Below, piece after piece: positions 1 through 11,083 of a DNA stretch of 64,000 nt. Position numbers and translations under genes: made by a program. The stretch covers positions 428,080,546 through 428,144,545 of the forward strand of contig CM053029.1 of the NCBI GenBank assembly GCA_028564925.1, given 5' to 3'. The notes beneath the pieces were generated by a model that did not search any database, was not told where the DNA came from, and saw only the letters and a list, made by a program, of their open reading frames with translations. The first letter of the stretch is position 1, and each line of letters opens with the position of its first letter. This stretch comes from Lithobates sylvaticus. Lineage: Eukaryota; Chordata; Amphibia; Anura; Ranidae.

Positions 1-57
1 CCTATGATAGCCAAAGTGAGACTGATTGTGAGCCAATAGGATGTGATGAGGCGGAGC

Positions 58-107
58 ATCTCATTCTATGGCAAATCTCATTCTATGGCAAATCTCATTC
101 TATGGCA
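58..107. repeat. 17-bp tandem repeat, three copies
   Basis: The unit AATCTCATTCTATGGCA occurs three times head to tail, the first lacking one base. It lies just upstream of the ACGT-rich promoter block. No function is evident. Confidence 0.85.
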
Positions 108-233
108 CTGCAGCGGCTCCTTCACAATGTACAGCACACTAAACCCATCCATGACCCGTCACGTCACGTCACCCCCCCTATGAGCACGCCCTTTGCTGTT
201 AGTGGGCGTGCATGTGCGTCATGTGATCCCGCT

Positions 234-243
234 GTCACGTGAC
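234..243. promoter_or_regulatory. perfect CLEAR/E-box palindrome GTCACGTGAC
   Basis: A 10-base perfect palindrome about 190 bases before the ATG of a lysosomal GTPase gene. GTCACGTGAC is the consensus bound by TFEB/TFE3/MITF in lysosomal-gene promoters. USF or other bHLH factors could also bind the CACGTG core. A degenerate partner, GTCATGTGAT, lies at 218-227. That it is used is inference. Confidence 0.6.
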
Positions 244-304
244 AGGGTCCCGTGCCTCCTTCCTCTCTTGACTCGCTATTACTAAGCCCGGTGCTGTTGG
301 GCCG

Positions 305-312
305 TGACGTCA
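305..312. promoter_or_regulatory. full CRE palindrome TGACGTCA
   Basis: Perfect 8-base CREB/ATF site, 122 bases before the ATG. CRE half-sites at 159-173 (GTCACGTCACGTCAC) support an ATF/CREB-type promoter. Functional use is inference. Confidence 0.55.
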
Positions 313-434
313 CGTTAGTCATATGACAGGCGGCCGCTTGGGACTGTGCACCAGCTGTAGGGTTCCGGGGAGTCGGAGCGGCCGCGTTCAGCAGCACTAA
401 GCAGTCTACACAGTCCTCCTGCCTCGGCAGCACC

Positions 435-557
435 ATGCTGGCTCTCATCAACAAGCTGCTGGACTGGTTCAAGTCCCTGTTCTGGAAGGAGGAGATGGAG
501 CTGACGCTGGTCGGGTTGCAGTATTCGGGGAAGACCACATTCGTCAACGTCATAGCG
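435..557 (+). CDS. ARL8B: ARL8-family GTPase, exon 1 (residues 1-41)
   Basis: First coding exon of an ADP-ribosylation-factor-like GTPase of the ARL8 group. ARL8 proteins sit on lysosomes by an N-terminal acetylated amphipathic helix and recruit effectors that couple lysosomes to kinesin and to tethering factors; that is family knowledge. Seen here: ATG at 435, the amphipathic helix (residues about 2-17), then the P-loop GLQYSGKTT at 27-35. The exon ends in phase 0 at donor GTAAAG. Joining all seven exons gives 186 residues, the normal ARL8 length, with switch I threonine T52, WDIGGQ at 70-75, NKRD at 130-133 and SCK at 163-165. No stop or frame break is present, so the gene looks functional. 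The start MLAL and SLFWKEE resemble ARL8B, but PGALDEK in exon 5 resembles ARL8A and the C-terminus SRHY matches neither SRRS end. It could be ARL8B or a further vertebrate paralogue. Confidence 0.93.
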
Positions 558-964
558 GTAAAGGACGATCTCCAGCTGTGTTTACCGTGCGGTGTGACAG
601 CTAGGCCTGTATATGTCTTCTGCTCCCTCCCAGCCCTATAGAGAATGCTCAGTGCCCACGCCCATCCCCCCCCCTCCTCTTTGTGTGAGTGCTCAGTGCC
701 AGGCTCTTCTTCCTTGTCTACCTACCTGACCCCCCCCCCCCCCCCCAAATTGGGACCCCTGTACTCCTTCCTATACCCTGGGCTCTATTCACCTCAATGT
801 AGGCCTAAGGGGACCAGCAGCTCTTCATGCCCAACTCCAGGAAACCTAAATCTCCTCCCTGGTGATGGGGTTGTGCCTGGAATCATCTGAATTGCCTGAT
901 CCTCCACTCCTCTGCCATCTTAAGCCCGTCTCCCCATGCTCTGGCGGTCTAAGGTCATCTAGAC

Positions 965-1134
965 CAGTGTTTCAGTCCTCAAGGTGCCCCCAACAGGTCA
1001 TGTTTTCAGGATTTCCCTCAGACGAAACAGCTTTGGTAATTACTCAGGCAGTGAAACTGATCAAATCGCCTGTGCAAAATAACGGCGAGCCTGAAAACGT
1101 GACCTGTTGGGGTGCCTGGAGTTGAGAAACGCTG
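965..1134. mobile_element. hAT-type MITE, 8-bp TSD ATCTAGAC
   Basis: 170-bp element with ends CAGTGTTTC and GAAACGCTG. Perfect 8-bp direct repeats ATCTAGAC flank it at 957-964 and 1135-1142. The 8-bp duplication and CAGTG ends indicate the hAT superfamily. Non-coding. Confidence 0.85.
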
Positions 1135-1337
1135 ATCTAGACCGATGCCAGGACCATAGCTCTGCTTTGGACATGAGGATGCTGAGGGACCTTCCACTGC
1201 AGAGCGCTGTGTGTCGGAGGATCTGGTAAGTAAAGGTGTTTTACTGCCTGTATAGGCCCTGCCCTGGGGCAGCCTCACTGCAAGGGAGAATTTTTAGCCA
1301 CATTTTATGGTTAAAGAGGAAGTAAACTTTTCTAATG

Positions 1338-1601
1338 CAGGGTTTCTCAACCGGGGTTCCATGGAACCGTAGGGTTCCTCCAGAGGTTGCCAGGGGTTCC
1401 TTGAGCAGTTTCTGCCTCTCAGATAAGTTCCCACTGACACCATTGATCTTTTTTGCTATCTGTAAGGGGAAATTCTTCCCAATGTAAGGATCATTCTTCC
1501 CACTAATCATCACACTAATGTATCATGAGTTGTAGATATAGTCATTATTAGCAGAGGGTTTCCTGAGACCGGTAAGTTATTTCAATGGTTGAGAAAGGCT
1601 G
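1338..1601. mobile_element. hAT-type MITE with GGTTTCTCAACC ends
   Basis: 264-bp element. Left end CAGGGTTTCTCAACC mirrors the right end GGTTGAGAAAGGCTG. Flanking 8-mers TTCTAATG and CTCTAACG match at 6 of 8, an aged target duplication. Non-coding. Confidence 0.75.
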
Positions 1602-1611
1602 CTCTAACGTT

Positions 1612-1970
1612 TGTACCTATAGGTAAGCCTTATTCTAGGCTTACCTATAGGTAATGTAAATATCTCATAAACATGCACAGTTTAGGAGATGTATACTGTG
1701 CCAATTACGTCATCGGTGCATGCGTTCTGAAGGAACGGCCGCCTGTGCCGTTTCATCATAGCTGTGACCAGCGGCTCTTGCGCACATGTGCGGGAGTGAC
1801 GTCATGCAGCTCCGGCCAGTCACACAGCCGGAGTCCGCGGACCCAGAAGGAAGACGGGCGAAGATGGATGTTGCCTCCAGCAGGGACAAAGAGGGCTTTG
1901 TTTGCAGGCAAGTTTCACATAATGTGCTAGTATGTGATGCATACTAGCACGTTATGCCTTTACATTGCAG
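1612..1970. repeat. fragment of dispersed repeat with TACCTATAGG hairpin
   Basis: Contains a hairpin (1614-1653, arms TACCTATAGGTAAGCCT and AGGCTTACCTATAGGTA) followed by a text also present at 21222-21330 in intron 2, where the same order of hairpin, TTTAGGAGAT block and GCATGC block is seen. The two copies define one family; this copy lacks clear ends. Confidence 0.55.
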
Positions 1971-2008
1971 GTAAGAAAAAAAAAAAAAAAGCAGATTTTA
2001 CATCCTCT

Positions 2009-2485
2009 TTAAAGCTGAATCCCAGGTATTCAGCAACTTTGCAAAAAGTGGCAGCACTCTGTGAGTTAAGTCTAATTAGGTGCATGTCACCTCTGGGACT
2101 TATCTCTATGACATGTATGTTCAAGCTTTATTGCACTCCCGGAGGACACTCTCCGCCTGTGAGAGAAGTAGTACCGACCGCAGCTATGTTCACCTCTCCT
2201 CTGCCCTTTTTCAGAAGCCTTTGTATTAATGCATACACAAAATACAAAGGCTTCTGTGAATGGGCAGAAGGAAGGTAAGGGCGGGCATAGCAGTTCCAGG
2301 GGCTCTGCTCTTGAAGGAATTGAGACCACAGTGAGCAGCATCGGAGCCCTGGAAGTTTTTTCCTGGAGCACAATAAACCTGTCAGGTGTGAATAATAGAG
2401 ATAAGTCGAGGAGGCTGCAGGAACCTTGTTGGACTTAATTCGAGGTATGCCTGCAAGTATATGGATTCCTAGAATTCAGCTTTAA
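2009..2485. mobile_element. TTAA-flanked inverted-repeat element
   Basis: Bounded by TTAA on both sides, with inverted ends TTAAAGCTGAATCCC and GAATTCAGCTTTAA. An internal hairpin at 2212-2256 pairs CAGAAGCCTTTGTATT with AATACAAAGGCTTCTG. TTAA targets suggest a piggyBac-type origin, but this is not proven. A second piece beginning TTAACCACTTAAAG abuts it on the right. Confidence 0.55.
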
Positions 2486-2899
2486 CCACTTAAAGCCGGC
2501 ACCTTCCGGCCCTTTAAGGGGTTTGCGGTGTGGGGTTTATGATCGTGTGACTGCTGAGTATGGCTGTCGCATCGGTCACATGATCGGAAAGCTTACATTC
2601 GCAAGCAGCGTTTTGGAGTGCACAGGGCACATGCTCTCGGCTTAGCTGTATTTACACCAATGCACGAAAATATGCACCCTCATTAAGGTCCACCCGCTGA
2701 GTGGCTGCATATTTGCGTGTGCATCCACAGAGGTTTAAAGGATAATTTCACTTTTTAATATAAAAATAATAAATGCATTCATTTTTGCAGGTAAAAAAAA
2801 GTTTGTCGTTCGGCTGTGGGGGATGGTAGTTGTAGTTTATTCATTCACAAGAATCTGTCAACACAACTGTGTTTATTTGTTTATTTTTATTTTTTTTAA

Positions 2900-3443
2900 C
2901 CACTTTACATCCGCGCTATAGCTAAATGACGGCCACAGCGCGGATGTCAATTCCCGGGAGGCCGTCATATGACGGCCTCCCCTGTGCACGCTCCCTGCGC
3001 ACGCTGTGATCACCGAGTCTCTGAGACTCGGGTGATCATCGATCCGAGTAAGAGGCAGATTTTTTTTTTTTTTCTCCTCACGCTGACAGCGGAGGAGAGA
3101 AAAAAAAAGCCGATCACCGGCTCATTTTAAAGGGCCATTGGTCCCGAAAAGTCAGAGGCAATTATGCCACCTGTCAATGCCCACAAGTGCCGCCAATCAG
3201 TGCCACCTAAAAGTGCTGCTTTTTTTTTTTTTTTTTTTTTGTAAATTCGGTCTTTTAAAATCTTTTTAACAAAAAATAAAAATTGCAGAGGTGATCAAAT
3301 ACCACCAAAAGAAAGCTCTTTTTGGGGGGAAAAAAAAATTATAACAATTATATCCGCGCAATTGTCATTCAAAATGTGACAGCGCTGAAAGCTAAAAATT
3401 GGTCTGGATAGGAGGTGGGTTTAAGTGCCCAGTAAGCAAGTGG
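2900..3443. mobile_element. TTAA-flanked CCACTT element, copy 1
   Basis: TTAA at 2896-2899 and 3444-3447. Inverted ends are CCACTTTACATCC and GCAAGTGG. It contains the perfect palindrome GAGGCCGTCATATGACGGCCTC near 2957-2978. Related copies lie at 9251-10204 and 34074-34663, with more degraded ones around 21600-22770. Probably a non-autonomous piggyBac-like family. Confidence 0.6.
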
Positions 3444-3866
3444 TTAAACCCCTCATCCAATGTCACAAGAAGAGTCAAGAGAACTGCAGGAGATGCTTGG
3501 AGGAGTCTACAGACTTTATAGTTAAGGAGCAATAGTGCCACTTCTCATTTCTCATATAATGTTCTGTCTTTCTCGTATAGTGTTCTGTACACTTCAAAGG
3601 TAAATGATGTACCCCTAAAGTAGACCACATGCAGTCTTTAGAGGGGAACCTCAACCCTCCTCTTGCCTAGTTTCCTAGGTACTCCCACATCCAGCATTAA
3701 CCTGCTTTTATGTGCTAAAGGCTGCTGCACACCGGGTCCCACACTTCCATCTTCTTCCCTTATGTCATTGGGAGCTGTTTCTTCTGGGTCCTTGACGCTA
3801 ACTCCCCGATGCGACATATCAGTGACCCTTGAAGCCTCCTGGTATTGCGCAATGTGAGTATCTTAA

Positions 3867-4295
3867 AGCGAAGTTCCGCACAAAAAACAAAAGTGGAACT
3901 TCAGCTTATATGCACCCCCTCCGGTGTCACATTTGGCACCTTTGGGGGGGGGGGGGGCGGGGTTTGTGGGGACAGGTCCCCTTCCTCGCTTCCCGGGAGA
4001 TGGGCTGTGGCCTGATCTCCTGGAAGTTGGCCCCCCCCTTCTCCCCCCCCCCCCCCGCCGCTGAGCCAATTAGAAAGTGCTTTGTGCATGTGTAGTAGGT
4101 AACCAGCAGAGAAGCCGATACTGCCTGGTTCCCTTACCAGGAATGGCACCCGGGAGTCGATCCAAAGATCGGCTGGTATGCTGACATCACGGGCTCCCTG
4201 GACAGGTAAGTGCCCTAATATTAAAAGTCAGCAGCTACAGTATGTGTAGCTGCTGACTTTTTTTTTTTTTTTTTTTTTTTGGCTGGACCGCCTCT
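3867..4295. mobile_element. TTAA-flanked element with GTCAGCAGCTAC hairpin
   Basis: TTAA at 3863-3866 and 4296-4299. The ends AGCGAAGTTCCGC and TGGACCGCCTCT are imperfect inverted repeats. The hairpin at 4223-4262 pairs AAAAGTCAGCAGCTAC with GTAGCTGCTGACTTTT. It shares its right TTAA with the next element, so the two sit back to back. Confidence 0.5.
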
Positions 4296-4299
4296 TTAA

Positions 4300-4984
4300 C
4301 CTACCTGGCGGTTTTCCCGAGTGTGGCTCGGGGTTAAATTTCAGCACCATTAGCGGTAACCCTGAGCCACACTCTGGATTGCATTGCAGGATCCTGGTTC
4401 GGTATACTTACCTTGTCCCCAGGATCCTGCAATGTCCCCCCCCCGCTGTGTCCGTGGGCTCTGTCCTCCACCGAAGCCTCTCTGTGCCAGGCTCCGTTCC
4501 CTGCGAGCATCGCAACGCACAGGGGCGGAGCCTGGCGGCAAGTTCAAAAAAGTACACTGTAATCTTACAGATTACATTATTGTATGAAATTAGGTCACCT
4601 CCCTTTTGTCCAATGCAGTATTAATAAATATATAATTAAACTGTTCTTTCTGCCTGGAAACGTGAGACTGTCCCTTTACATCAAAAGTGGTTTTAGACCA
4701 GCTAGAAAACAGCGATAGTAAATTTGGAACAATTGCAGAATTGAGCGATGGTGAATCATGGGGAAATTTTATTTTATTATTTTTTTATAATTATTTATTA
4801 TAATTTTATGATTTTGGGTTTCAAACTTCATAATACCCGGGATATCTACTAGACTCTTGGTGAACAGATTTAAGTGTTATTGCTAAGAATTACAGGCCTA
4901 CAATATAAAACGCCAAATTTCTATGCAAAATAACTGTACTGCTTTGAGATGCAAAAATCTGACCTAATCATACCGCCAGGGAGA
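4300..4984. mobile_element. piggyBac-like element, TTAA TSD
   Basis: 685 bp between TTAA at 4296-4299 and 4985-4988. Ends CCTACCTGGCGGT and ACCGCCAGGGAGA are inverted repeats. Just inside the left end is a GTGTGGCTC/GAGCCACAC hairpin. TTAA target sites and ends starting with CC fit piggyBac. No transposase is present. Confidence 0.65.
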
Positions 4985-5510
4985 TTAAGAGGCTTTGGGT
5001 GGCTGGGGATGTCATTCTTGCCTAGGTGAGACAGGTGGAAGTGCAGGCTGTGCTCTTAATATATCTGTAATATAAATAAAGGATGGGGGAAGGAGCACGA
5101 TTATCTTAAATTTGAACTTTAGTCCGAAAATTAAGTCCTACTAGATCACTTCAGGCTGCCCCCTTTACAGGTATAGCCATATAAAACATTAAAAAAGTGT
5201 CTATACTGTTTAAAATGCAGTAGTACACCGTCTCACCTCGCTCTACACATGCTCAGTTGCTCTCCATTATTGGGCACTGCTGAATTTGTAGAGGCTGATC
5301 TGCTGACAGCCTTGAAGAACCAGAAGTGAAGTAAGCTTTTAGGTCCATCTACACAGAGTGTACATGTGATGGAAAGGGTTGGGCAATGAACCAGCAAGAA
5401 CATGGTAGACCATGAAAACACGGATGCAGTTGGGGCCGTATTTACACATCACGTTACCCTAGGCAACCCTAAATGTTTTTGTTCTAACTCCACTGCTTGG
5501 TGTCGCATGA

Positions 5511-6140
5511 TTACCGTATATACTCGAGTATAAGCCGAGGCACCTAATTTTACCACAAGAAACTGGGAAAACTGATTGACTCGAGTATAAGCCTAGGGGG
5601 AGAAATGCGCAGTTACTGTAAGTGGAAAAGAGGGTCAACAATGCCCATTTGCAGCCTCACTGTGCCCCGCCAAACTTCAAACTCTGTAGATAAGGGTTCC
5701 TAGATGCCCCTCTAGGTGCTGCCAAAATTTGGGGTCTCTGGACCCTAAGTGTCCCGAAATGACATTGCTGCAGATGGACACAGTTGACCGACTTTGGGGC
5801 CCCGTATCTTGGGTGTGCAAACCCAGTGGAACTAGCACTATAACATATCCAAACTAGCTGGGGTTCCTAGCACCTAGTAACTCCGAGATACGGGGCCCCA
5901 AAATCGGTTCCGAAAAATGTCAAGCACTTTTCTGCAGCAGAGAATTACATTTTCCGAACCGACTTTGGGGCCCTGTATCTCAGGGCCACTTAGTGCTAGG
6001 AACCCCAGCTTGGGTATGTTGTAGTGCTAGTTCCACTGGGTTTGCACAAAAGTGCTTGTCTCGAGTAAAAGCCGAGGGGGGCATTTTCGGCACAAAAAAT
6101 GTGCTGAAAAACTCGGCTTGTATTCGAGTATTTAAGGTAA
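5511..6140. mobile_element. TACCGTATATACTCGAG inverted-repeat element, copy 1
   Basis: Ends TTACCGTATATACTCGAG and CTCGGCTTGTATTCGAGT...GGTAA are inverted repeats of about 28 bases. Inside, CCGACTTTGGGGCCC recurs in both orientations (5779-5800, 5890-5915, 5958-5975), giving two linked hairpins. A second copy lies at about 23980-24525. I do not assign a superfamily. Confidence 0.65.
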
Positions 6141-7059
6141 TAAAAGCTATATCTAGAATGCACTATTAAAGCAGACTTTGACCCCATTTTCTTCTTTTAA
6201 AGTGGAACTTTACCCATAACAACTTGATATCCTGTTCTTTAGCGCATTGTTTCTTCTTACTGAAGGCCACCATTTGCTGTTGCACAGATCCCCTGAACAG
6301 CAGTAAATCAAAGCAGAACTAAACCCATCGATTAATGGTTTCAAAAATTTACATTCCTGTAATGCCGGGATTGCTAACTGTCACATTTGCTTGTGTCCTC
6401 AACCCGACCCAAACCTTAAACTGCCCCCCCCCCCCCCCATTTATGAGTGACTGGGTGCTTCTTCCTGCAGCATTCTGTCTGTTTTTGAATTTGACAGTTG
6501 TGCGTGGCTCCGCCCACATCATCCATTCACAGATCTGCCACCACTCAGAGGGACTCGTAGATCTCAAAGGAGCACAAGTATGGTGACGTTATGATCTTGT
6601 AGTTTACTTCCTCCAACCCTGTAATGGTAGAGTTTTATACCTATAAATAGACCGGGGGCTTGAATATAAACCATGCAGTAGTTAGTACATTGCACCAGAG
6701 ATCTATGTATGTAATTATTTTACACAAACGCACTATGTGCATAATATCTGGGCATATGTATAGCAATTTTTGATGGCTCGAGGTATAAGGGATTGCAAAC
6801 AATTGATTTATCATTGACTAAAATATCAAACAGTGCAACAAACCTACTATTGTTTCGTACATTGCGATCCACTGAAAGTATCAATTGAAAATAAAATCTA
6901 TCAGTCATATCTCAAAATGTTCTAGTAAAAGATCTTTTAATTGATCTGCATTACGATTAGCACACATGCAGATGTTTGATCAAAAACAATCGTATAGTTC
7001 AGCCCTAGGTGATTGATGTGGCTAAGTGAAAATTGATCAGGAGCTTGTTTGTTTTCTTT

Positions 7060-7265
7060 TTGGGTTGTTGACAGAAGGGGGTTAGAGGGGGAAATCTTCC
7101 AATGTCTATGGGCACTCTAGTTCTAGTGACCCTGGGGACAACCAAGGATTCCTTCACTTGCCATGATTTCCTCTCATTATGGCTATAGGACAGGAAGTGA
7201 AGGGAAATCTCCACAATGAGACATGGATGACAAAAAGAGGCAGGTTTGCAACCCTCTTACCCCAT
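7060..7265 (-). repeat. dispersed repeat with GGACAGGAAGTGAAGG core
   Basis: Matches, in the opposite orientation, the sequence at about 63676-63960 at the far end of the window. Shared blocks include GACAGGAAGTGAAGG, AAATCTTC and ACTAGTTCT-type words in the same order. No ends are clear. Confidence 0.6.
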
Positions 7266-8130
7266 CTAAAATTAAATAAATCTGTGCAAAGTTTAAATGA
7301 AAACTTGTGGCTTGACATGCACTTCAGTAAAACGGGAAGAAGCAAACATGATGTACAGTAAATGGAATCCACCTTGTGTTGGTCTGACATCAGTAAAGTG
7401 ACATTATTGGTTTATGTGGATTTTTGGCCTGCTTCACTTTGTGCTGTGTTTCTACAATAATCCTGATGCTGTCTTTTTTTTTTTTTCTAGGTCTCTGCTT
7501 TTACATTATGACTTTATGTAGAGTTTGCTTTTTTTTTTTTTTTTTTTTGTGCTCTTGTTGTTTCTATAAATCTGACCACTGCTTTTGCTTGCATGTGCTC
7601 CTCCCATTCCTTGCTGTTCACCTCCTTTTCTGCCACTCAGTGGTGCCCTTTTTGGCTTTCTGGGGCCCCACTGGTCCATGGGGCTAATTTTTTGTCTGGG
7701 CTGTATGTTGAGCCTCAGTATATTGGAAACCTCTGATGCTAGATTGTACATTTTATTAGGTTTACAGTGGTAGAAGCACTACATACCCCCCCCCCCCCCT
7801 CACCAACATGTTTTATCCTAATTGTGTTTGTGCAATGAATTACATTTTTATTAAGTTACTCCTCAATCACCCACCCTATCTTCTGAATAATGTCCTATTG
7901 AATCCATCATTTCTTGTGCCAGGGATTTCTCCTTTACTTTTGTGCCATCATATTTTGTTGAAAAGTAAATTATTTCCCCACCACATGGATTATTATTATT
8001 CAGGTTTTATATGCCGCCAACAGTATAGTATACTTGTTTAAAGTGTAACTAGACCCATAAACAAAAGTGTGTGTGTGCGTTTTTTTGTTTTAATTTTCCT
8101 TATTTTTTTTTTTTTTTTTCTTGTAGCTAA

Positions 8131-8518
8131 AGCCCCGTACACACGATGTGTAAATTGTACGAAAAATGCTGCTTTCGAATCGGTCGTACGATAATCAGAT
8201 CGTTAGTACAGAGCTTTCGAGAGCCGATCAGGACAGTTAATCCGATTTATTATTCTATCGGACATGCACAGAATTTTTTTCCGCACGATGCCAGATCGTA
8301 CGATTTTCGTTTTAATCAGTACAGCTGTCCGAAAATGCAATAGGAATGCATTACAACACATGACATCACTTCCAATGAAAAATTTTTTTTTTTTATTCTG
8401 TCGTAGGAGAATTTTCGTGACTAGTAAACTCATCAAATTCGACGTGAGATAAGCATGCAAAAAAAAAAAAAAAATGGACGATCATTCATCCGATAATCGG
8501 ATCATGTGTACCAGGCAT
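8131..8518. mobile_element. TAA-flanked MITE with CCGTACACACGAT ends
   Basis: 388 bp between TAA at 8128-8130 and 8519-8521. Left end AGCCCCGTACACACGATG mirrors the right end ATCATGTGTACCAGGCAT. The 3-bp TWA duplication suggests a PIF/Harbinger-type element. Related ends occur on the elements at 47309-49874 and 52359-52725. Confidence 0.65.
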
Positions 8519-8668
8519 TAAAGTGGTTCTAAAATCAGAACCCCTTCCCTAATAGAGGCAGTCGCGGAGTTACAAACCTCCGACTTTACATATTTGTGCT
8601 TACAAACAGAGGGAGACCATGGGAAGTGAGAGGAAATCTACCCCTAGGAAAGGAAATTCACTCCTGTT

Positions 8669-9032
8669 GGGCTACTTTCACATTGGGGCGTTGCTGCCGG
8701 TAAAACGGCGCTATTTGGCTGCTAGCGGGGCAGTTTTAACTCCCGCTAGCGGACGAAAAAGGGTTAAAACCACCCGCAAAGCGCAGCTGCATCGGTACTT
8801 TGCAGGCAGGTTTGCAGCGCTGCCCCATTGTTTTCTATGGGAAGGGGGGGCTTTAAGAACGGTAAAAAGAGCGCTCCAAGGACGCGGCTTGCAGGACTTT
8901 TTTGACCATCCTGCAAGCGCACCGCTCCAGTGTGAAAGACCTCGGGGCTTTCACACTGCTGTTTCAGGGCGCTTTGCAGGTGCTATTTTTAGCGCTGTAG
9001 CGCCTGCAATGTGCCCCGGTGTGAAAGGGGCC
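8669..9032. mobile_element. CTTTCACACTGGGGCG MITE, copy 1
   Basis: Left end GGCTACTTTCACATTGGGGC and right end GCCCCGGTGTGAAAGGGGCC form long inverted repeats. The right flank is TAA; the left flank is eroded (TTG). The GCTAGCGG and AAAGGGTTAAAA blocks match copy 2 at 12057-12460. Confidence 0.65.
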
Positions 9033-9250
9033 TAAGAGTTATCATGGGGAAAAATGGCTCTACTGAAGCATTATCACCAATTCTTGTTTCCAAGATGACC
9101 CTAATTTCAAAATCCAATTTTCACAGGGAAACGTAAGGTGAAATCTTCTGAACAGGGGCACAGAAAGCAAAACAAACATTACAAGGGTGTTAACCCTTTC
9201 CTATGCTATCCAAAAAACAGCAGCGGCGTTAAATGTTTTTAAAGCTTTAA

Positions 9251-9655
9251 CCACTTCTCATCCAGGCCAGTTCTGGAAAAATCATCATTGTTTTTCAAAC
9301 GTTTTTCACGAATAAAAAAAACAAAAACGTGAAGTTAGCCCAAATTTTTTTTGTATAATGTGAAAGATGTTTATGCCGAGTAAATAGATACCTTACATGT
9401 CACGCTTTAAAATTGTGCACACTCGTGGAATGGCGCCAAACTTAGGTACACTTAAAATCTCCATAGGCGACTCTTTACATTTTTATTTTATTTTTTTATT
9501 TTTTTTAACAGGTTCCATGTTTAGAGTGGGTCTTGGGCTAGAATTGTTGCTTTTGCTCTAATGCACGCGGCGATACCTCACGTGTGATTTTGAACGCAGT
9601 TTACATATGTGGGCATGACTTTCATATGCGTTGACTTCTGTGCGTCAGCATGCAG

Positions 9656-9691
<36 letters not shown>

Positions 9692-10204
9692 TTATTTATT
9701 TTGATCACTTTTATTCCTATTACAAGGAATATAAACATCTCTTGTGTTAGGAATAGTGCGTGACATGTCCTCTTTATGGAGAGTGATCAGGGCAATAAGA
9801 CCCCACGACTCTCCTTCAGGCTGAAAAGGCAGAGATAAAAAGAATAAATAAACCTCTCTCGGCCTTTCCAGCCGTGTCCTTGCCTTTTACTCCTCCTGCT
9901 GGCCTGGATGTGACCGTCATAACGTCACGCCCGGACCTTCCAGCGTCATAGATTAGTGACCATATGGTCCCCAGTCATCTCTATGGTAAACTTCCGTCGG
10001 CGACCAAATCATTCTCCGGCTCGCTGATCGAAGGGGCAAGCCCGGAGAAGCACCGGAGGGCGGCGGCTGAACTGCCGCTATGATTGTTCTTATTGTGCAC
10101 AGAGTCGCCCCCTGAAAAAGATGATATCTGGATGATGCCTGCAGCTGTAGGCATCATTCAGATATCCACACTCAGTCATATGACATACCTTGGGTGGGAA
10201 GTGG
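9251..10204. mobile_element. TTAA-flanked CCACTT element, copy 2
   Basis: 954 bp between TTAA at 9247-9250 and 10205-10208. Ends CCACTTCTCATCC and GGTGGGAAGTGG are inverted repeats. A long T tract lies at 9661-9688. No coding potential. Confidence 0.6.
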
Positions 10205-10300
10205 TTAAATACACTAACAAATTGAAGCCAAACTCCAGCTCACACTTTTATAAGCAGTTACAGCAAATGGTTATTTTTTGGAATAAAGGGTTTTACATGA

Positions 10301-10301
<1 letters not shown>

Positions 10302-10353
<52 letters not shown>
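10302..10353. repeat. (TA)n microsatellite
   Basis: About 26 TA units followed by an A tract. Length is probably polymorphic. Confidence 0.95.
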
Positions 10354-10358
<5 letters not shown>

Positions 10359-10884
10359 AAAAAAAAACCTTTTTAATCACCCCTACCACTATTAAATGGT
10401 TTGTCTCAGCCATGTAACAACGTGATACAATCTGCTGGAGAGCTTGTGCTTTTGAAAAACAGCCTAACTGTTTTTCTCACCAGAATGAAAAAAAGGAAAC
10501 TAATACAGCCATCACATCTAAGGAATGCCGAGCTTCAATATAATGTTTGCTTTGGGGTTTAATACTGTTTTAAACTTTTAAGTTTAGTGGAACTAAACCT
10601 TTTTTATCCTTTACAGCCAAGGAGGCAGTCACCTTGGCATCTGTTTGATATGCAGTTGCTGTGGTGCTGCACATGTGATCAGTTATGATTACAGCCATTT
10701 GGGGGTTGAGAGCACAAGCAACTGTGACAGTGATCATTCATGGAATGCCTTGAATGTAAACATTTCAATTATACTCGGTGCAGCGCTGTAATAACTTTCT
10801 AGAAGATTGCAGTATAAACCACAATATTTATTAAACTTGCCAATCAACTTTCTTGTAGAATTATTATTTTTTTTTTTATTTTTT

Positions 10885-11083
<199 letters not shown>

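Larger units (their letters stand above)
1..434 (+). promoter_or_regulatory. ARL8B: 5' flank and 5' UTR of the ARL8-family gene
   Basis: GC-rich flank ending at the ATG at 435. There is no obvious TATA box. A CCAAT box lies at 33-37. Bases 150-330 are dense in ACGT-core sites: three overlapping GTCAC/CGTCA half-sites at 159-173, a CLEAR-like GTCATGTGAT at 218-227, a perfect GTCACGTGAC at 234-243, and a full CRE at 305-312. This looks like a TATA-less promoter of a widely expressed gene. The transcription start is not visible from sequence and probably lies between about 320 and 420. The start codon sits in CACCATG, with A at -3, a good vertebrate context. Confidence 0.6.

Noticed and set aside
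164-553. 129-codon minus-strand frame over the ARL8 promoter and exon 1
   Set aside because: It overlaps a clear coding exon and promoter on the other strand and resembles no known protein.
8619-9035. 138-codon + strand frame
   Set aside because: It lies within a CTTTCACACTGGGGCG MITE and has no relation to a transposase.
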